From assembly GCF_022549695.1 (NCBI RefSeq), contig NZ_JAKZGS010000005.1:150027-214026 (forward strand): a stretch of DNA of 64,000 bases, read 5' to 3'. A program made the position numbers and the translations under genes. Positions 60,478 through 64,000 of this stretch are shown piece after piece (position 1 is the stretch's first letter; every line of letters begins with the position of its first letter). This stretch comes from Belliella calami (GTDB lineage: Bacteria > Bacteroidota > Bacteroidia > Cytophagales > Cyclobacteriaceae). The notes beneath the pieces were generated by a model that saw only the letters and a list, made by a program, of their open reading frames with translations, did not search any database and was not told where the DNA came from.

Positions 60478-60485
60478 TATCTTTG
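60478..60485 (+). promoter_or_regulatory. -7 box of the tracrRNA promoter
   Basis: TATCTTTG matches the Bacteroidota consensus TAnnTTTG exactly. The -33 region at the right distance is only a T-run. Initiation would fall near 60490-60493, inside the anti-repeat. Confidence 0.5.
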
Positions 60486-60487
60486 AA

Positions 60488-60581
60488 ATACTAATTTGAA
60501 GCAATTCACAATAAGGATTATTCCGTTGTGAAAACATTTAAGAGGGCCTCGATAGATTTTTCTATCGAGGTCGTCTTTTTT
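60488..60581 (+). ncRNA. tracrRNA of the type II-C system
   Basis: The anti-repeat ATACTAATTTGAAGCAATT (continuing CACAA, 60488-60511) is the reverse complement of repeat positions 2-26, with one bulged base. It is followed by the conserved type II nexus (TAAGGATTATTCCGTTGTG, then AAAACATTT) and a perfect 9-bp terminator hairpin (CCTCGATAG / CTATCGAGG, 60547-60570) with a T-run to 60581. Position and order match known tracrRNAs. It is transcribed away from cas9 on the + strand, so the cas9 promoter must overlap this gene. Confidence 0.93.
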
Positions 60582-61085
60582 ATTATAACATAGCAATTTC
60601 TTACACGAACTGTTAATAAGATCGGCTAGCTTATATACTTCACAGAAAATAATTTTATCAAAAGTCATTGTTTCTAATTTTATTGAAAAAATTTTCAAGC
60701 AATCTTTTCAAATACGAAAATTCATTACCTCAACACTTCAAGATCTCAATTTCTTCTCCTTATTTACCCTTCAATTAATCACATCCCTAAACTAATACTA
60801 TCTTTTTTCAAAAAAAATACCAACTACAGGGTATTTTTGCTAATTGACATTATTTGGCACGAAAAAATACTGTTAATTTTTAGAATAGTTTAAATTGTAT
60901 AATTTTCTAAATTTCATAAATCCCAGAAATCCGATAACCTTCCTGATTTCATTTACCCGCTATTTACAAAAAACTGATTATCAATAAAACCAAAAAGGTT
61001 TGCAGATTTAAGACATTAATCGTCACAAAAAATGAGGGGTCTTCCTTTTTAATGTTATTTGATTCTAGTTTCCTATATTAGCCAA
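60582..61085. other. Intergenic region right of the CRISPR locus
   Basis: No credible gene. It contains a decayed ACTAGT-type palindrome at about 60811-60837 (AAAAATACCAAC ... GGGTATTTTT). The rest is AT-rich and should include the isomerase promoter near 61020-61080. Confidence 0.45.
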
Positions 61086-61667
61086 ATGAACCGAAAAACA
61101 CCTTTTTTCCTATTGATGTTCTTATTTGCGGTGCAAGGTTTTGCTCAAAATACAGAGCCAATAGGAGTCATAGAAACAACTGAAGGCACAATCTACATTC
61201 AGTTGTTTGGAGAGACGCCAAAGCACAAAGCGAGTTTTATAGAGCTTGCAACAGAGGGATATTGGGATTCCCTGAGCTTCAATCGAGTGATTCCAAACTT
61301 TGTAGCGCAAGCAGGATGCCCAGATACTGAGGAGGGCTTCAATGACCCTGATTATTTGCTTGAACCTGAATTTGTAAAAGGAATCACTCATGTGTATGGG
61401 GCAGTCGGAGCTGGCAGAGATGATAACCCAGGAAAATTGTCTGCAAGATGTCAATTCTACATCGTACAAAACAAAAATGGCTTGCATCGTTTGGATGACA
61501 ATTACACCGTATTTGGACAGGTAATCAAAGGAATGGATGTGGTAGATAAAATTGTCCTGGTAAAAAGAGACTCAAATGATGAACCGCTAACTCCTATTAC
61601 CTTGTCAGTAAAAATCATCCAAATGACGAAGGCAGAAATCAAAAACATGGCAGAAAATCTCCGATAG
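61086..61667 (+). CDS. Cyclophilin-type peptidyl-prolyl isomerase, exported
   Basis: About 193 residues from MNRKTPFFLLMFLFAVQGFAQ split over residues 1-21, a clear signal peptide; an earlier ATG nine codons upstream would spoil it. The cyclophilin core is present: GTIYIQLFGETPKHKASFIELA, then LSFNRVIPNFVAQAG with the catalytic Arg (usually FHRVI, here FNRVI), ARCQFYIVQN and DDNYTVFGQVIKGMDVVDKI. It assists proline isomerisation during folding of exported proteins in the periplasm. It lies 58 bp upstream of the VWA gene on the same strand. Slightly divergent at the ligand pocket but likely active. Confidence 0.9.
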   Translation: MNRKTPFFLLMFLFAVQGFAQNTEPIGVIETTEGTIYIQLFGETPKHKASFIELATEGYWDSLSFNRVIPNFVAQAGCPDTEEGFNDPDYLLEPEFVKGITHVYGAVGAGRDDNPGKLSARCQFYIVQNKNGLHRLDDNYTVFGQVIKGMDVVDKIVLVKRDSNDEPLTPITLSVKIIQMTKAEIKNMAENLR

Positions 61668-61725
61668 TTTTGACAAAATCAAATACTACTGATTAATTTA
61701 CGTTTAAATTTTATAATTTCAAGGC

Positions 61726-62691
61726 ATGGTTTGGGCATATCCAGAAGGAAATACGATTATATGGTTGGCAATCATTTTTGGTTTGCTATACACAGTTTAC
61801 TTATATAGGTTTTACCTTATCAACAAAAAACTTGAGGTCAAAAAACACCGGATTTTCATAAAGATGATCCTTCGTCTTGCGTACTTCATTTTGTTTATTG
61901 TGGCATTTGCAGGTCCTTCGATAGGAACTTCATTGAAGGAAATCAAAGAGGAAGGCAAAGATATCTTTATCGCTGTGGATTTGTCGCAGTCAATGAATGC
62001 AACAGACATTGGACCTTCTAGGCTACAAAGGGTGAAATTTGAGTTAAAAAACCTCACAAAAAGACTTGCAGGGGACAGGATTGGTTTGATTATATTCAGT
62101 TCGGAAGCATTTGTGCAATGTCCACTTACTTTTGATCAGAACGTACTTCAGCTTCACATTGATGGTTTGAATACAGGACTGGTACCAAACCAAGGAACAG
62201 ATATCAATGCTCCTTTACAAATGGCTTTATCCAAATTTCAAAGTGATGAAAGACCAGAAACAAATAGCCGCTCGGTAATTTTGATTTCAGACGGTGAAGA
62301 TTTTGGAGATAATTTTCGCACAATAATTGATGACCTCAATAATTCGGGAATAAAAATCTTTAGTTTAGGAATTGGAACTTCACAGGGAAGTAGCATTCCT
62401 CGAGGTAATTCAGTAATCATGGATCCTGCCACCAATCAACCAGCTATTTCTAGGCTAGAGACTAGCAATCTAAAGTACCTAGCAGCACAGACTGAAGGTG
62501 GCTATTTCGAAATCAGCGACGAAGTTCAAGAAACATCAGATTTGATTGCAGCCATAGAAAGACAAGAAGGATCCGTCACTGGTAGCAGAATGGTAGAAGC
62601 ATCTGCTAATAAGTATTTCTATTTTCTGCTTGCAGCTTTGTGTCTTGCATTAATTGATATGGTTTTGCCATTGCGAACTATCAATCTTTAA
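61726..62691 (+). CDS. VWA-domain membrane protein, BatA/BatB-like
   Basis: The 321-residue protein has two N-terminal TM helices (residues 10-32 and 47-64), a von Willebrand A domain with a complete MIDAS start (DLSQSMNATD, DxSxS, about residues 86-95), VILISDGEDFGDN later in the domain, and a C-terminal TM helix. This is the BatA/BatB arrangement of the Bacteroides aerotolerance operon, where the proteins form an inner-membrane complex with MoxR AAA+ ATPase and TPR partners. The next gene is a BatC-like TPR protein 20 bp downstream. No moxR or DUF58 gene is upstream here; the preceding gene is a cyclophilin. Confidence 0.88.
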   Translation: MVWAYPEGNTIIWLAIIFGLLYTVYLYRFYLINKKLEVKKHRIFIKMILRLAYFILFIVAFAGPSIGTSLKEIKEEGKDIFIAVDLSQSMNATDIGPSRLQRVKFELKNLTKRLAGDRIGLIIFSSEAFVQCPLTFDQNVLQLHIDGLNTGLVPNQGTDINAPLQMALSKFQSDERPETNSRSVILISDGEDFGDNFRTIIDDLNNSGIKIFSLGIGTSQGSSIPRGNSVIMDPATNQPAISRLETSNLKYLAAQTEGGYFEISDEVQETSDLIAAIERQEGSVTGSRMVEASANKYFYFLLAALCLALIDMVLPLRTINL

Positions 62692-62711
62692 TTTAATTAT
62701 CATAAAAATAT

Positions 62712-63569
62712 ATGCTGATAATCAGTAGAATAACATTCTTAATTTTATTATTCATCCCAGGTTCTTGGATGGAAATCTCTAAAAAAAATGCTGCCATCAA
62801 AGCAGCTGAAAAAAGCTATAGTGAAGCTAAATACGAAAAATCAATAGAGGATCATCTGAAATTAAGTACCGAATTTGGAATCAATAATGCAGCGTCTACT
62901 TTTAACTTGGCATTGAGTTACCAATACGCTGAGAAAAATGAAGAAGCTCAACGTACCTTCATGTCTTTACTCAGCTCAGAGAATCAAATGATCGCTTCAT
63001 TTGCCTCAAACCACAATGGGATGATATTAGCAAACGACAAGAAATATAAAGAAGCACTAGAGGCTTTCAAATACTCCCTGATCAAAGATCCCAACAATGA
63101 ATCGGCTCGATACAACTATGAACTTTTAGCCAGATGGCTTGAAGAAAATGAAGATCAGCAGGATCAAGATGATGAAGGTGAGGACGAAGAGAATGAAGAT
63201 GATCAGGAGAAAGATGAACAAGAGCAAGAAGAGCAAGATCAGGAGAAAAAAGACGAAAACAAAAAGAACGGTGAGGGTGAAGAAGAAGCTGATAATGAAG
63301 AAGATGTAGATTCTGAGCAAAAAGATGATAAAGAAGGTGAAAAGTCACAGAACGACAAAGATTCACAAGAACCAAGTGAACTCGATAGCGACTTGAGTGA
63401 AAGAGAAAAAGCACAAGAGCAGCTTAAAGAGCGATTGAAGGAAATGAACCTTACGCCAGAACAAGCCGCACAAATTCTAGATGCCATGAATGCAGCAGAA
63501 CTCCGCTATATCCAACAAAACCGTAAAAAACCAACCAAAAAAGCCGAAAGAGGGTTGCCTGAATGGTAG
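62712..63569 (+). CDS. TPR protein with acidic tail region, BatC-like
   Basis: The 285-residue protein has an N-terminal hydrophobic signal or anchor (residues 2-18), TPR repeats (AEKSYSEAKYEKSIEDHLKL, NLALSYQYAEKNEEAQRTF, KYKEALEAFKYSLIKDPNNE; about residues 30-135), a long Glu/Asp/Gln/Lys-rich low-complexity segment (about 145-225) and a basic C-terminus. This is the usual form of BatC in Bacteroidota. It follows the VWA gene by 20 bp in the same operon. BatD would be expected next but does not begin within the remaining 430 bp. Confidence 0.85.
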   Translation: MLIISRITFLILLFIPGSWMEISKKNAAIKAAEKSYSEAKYEKSIEDHLKLSTEFGINNAASTFNLALSYQYAEKNEEAQRTFMSLLSSENQMIASFASNHNGMILANDKKYKEALEAFKYSLIKDPNNESARYNYELLARWLEENEDQQDQDDEGEDEENEDDQEKDEQEQEEQDQEKKDENKKNGEGEEEADNEEDVDSEQKDDKEGEKSQNDKDSQEPSELDSDLSEREKAQEQLKERLKEMNLTPEQAAQILDAMNAAELRYIQQNRKKPTKKAERGLPEW

Positions 63570-64000
63570 GTTTTGATTTAAGATGTGAGATGTGAGGCGT
63601 TAGATTTCAGACAGATGTAAGACACAAGAAGCAAGACTCAAGATAGCCCTGAAAGGGCTTATGATCCAAGCATCGGGTCATGATATGCTTTCTTGCCACT
63701 AACCATAATAAATATATCTAAAAGGAGATATACCCAATCTGTTGACTGTTGACGGCCGACTATTGACGATTATCAGCATGATTATCCCTTATTAATTTTC
63801 TTACTGGCAAAGTTGTGGATATTCTAATTAACTAAATGCAGGACTTGACATTCAAAACCAAAATCTTACAATTTTGAGTCCACTCCGAAAAGTATTTAAG
63901 CTAAAATTACTTGAAAAAGAATGGTTAAAATCCTTGATTTTCTTTCTGTTACATGCTGGTTTATTATATTATAAATAGCTATATTACAGATAGTTAAAGT
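63570..64000. other. Intergenic end of window with REP-like repeat
   Basis: No gene is visible. It contains the second copy of the 24-bp repeat (63631-63654, identical to 32431-32454), preceded by purine-rich GATGTGAGATGTGAGGCG and followed by GGGCTTATGATCC, and a GATTATCAGCATGATTATC segment near 63767 that resembles the TTATCC repeat ends only weakly. Confidence 0.5.

Noticed and set aside
60477..60698. 73-codon open frame on the minus strand over the tracrRNA
   Set aside because: It is antisense to the anti-repeat, nexus and terminator hairpin, which explain the sequence fully.

Overview
The window reads as chromosome of a Bacteroidota bacterium, most likely Cytophagales (Cyclobacteriaceae-like; this rank is inference). 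The evidence is low GC with A-rich leaders instead of Shine-Dalgarno sites, a SusC/SusD pair, an UpxY-type NusG paralogue, Bat (aerotolerance) genes, a large Bacteroidota-type Cas9 and a -7 box of the form TAnnTTTG. I see no rRNA or tRNA genes.

Layout. 1-9.4 kb: a TraB/GumN-like protein, an isolated SusD/SusC pair, an exported methyltransferase-like protein, two small proteins and a membrane metallophosphoesterase broken by one in-frame TAG. 9.8-13.9 kb: a four-gene Anbu operon (permuted ATP-grasp, alpha-E, Anbu peptidase, transglutaminase). 14.4-23.9 kb: metG, a TetR regulator, ligA with a large internal insertion, a small protein, dapA, xseA-xseB and a beta-barrel protein. 24-31 kb: an orphan NusG/UpxY paralogue and a complete RND efflux operon led by its TetR gene. 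31.5-41.7 kb: a hydrolase, a giant AsmA-like protein, an S41 protease lipoprotein, a Dabb protein, an aldo/keto reductase, and a glycosyltransferase/aminotransferase pair.

41.8-60.6 kb is a defence island. It starts with a 1942-residue helicase-nuclease (DUF4011 / SF1 helicase / Vsr-like nuclease / DUF3320, with a transglutaminase-like motif near its N-terminus) and a stand-alone Cas6-like protein. Next come a type II-C CRISPR array of 64 repeats and 63 spacers, then cas2, cas1, a REP-associated tyrosine transposase (RAYT) and a 1522-residue cas9. A tracrRNA gene diverges from cas9. Pairing of the tracrRNA anti-repeat with the repeat shows that crRNAs are read on the + strand, convergent with the cas genes. 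Two adjacent spacers overlap on opposite strands, which lets a 46-bp target and a candidate PAM (T-R-A-A-A-T) be read from the array alone. The RAYT gene carries a REP-like palindrome inside its own reading frame, a sister copy lies between cas2 and the array, and a decayed piece of a second RAYT lies between RAYT and cas9.

61-64 kb: a cyclophilin-type isomerase and BatB/BatC-like genes. Several families of short intergenic repeats (inverted-repeat elements with TTATCCGCA ends, ACTAGT-centred palindromes, REP-like GC-rich units) occur between genes across the window.
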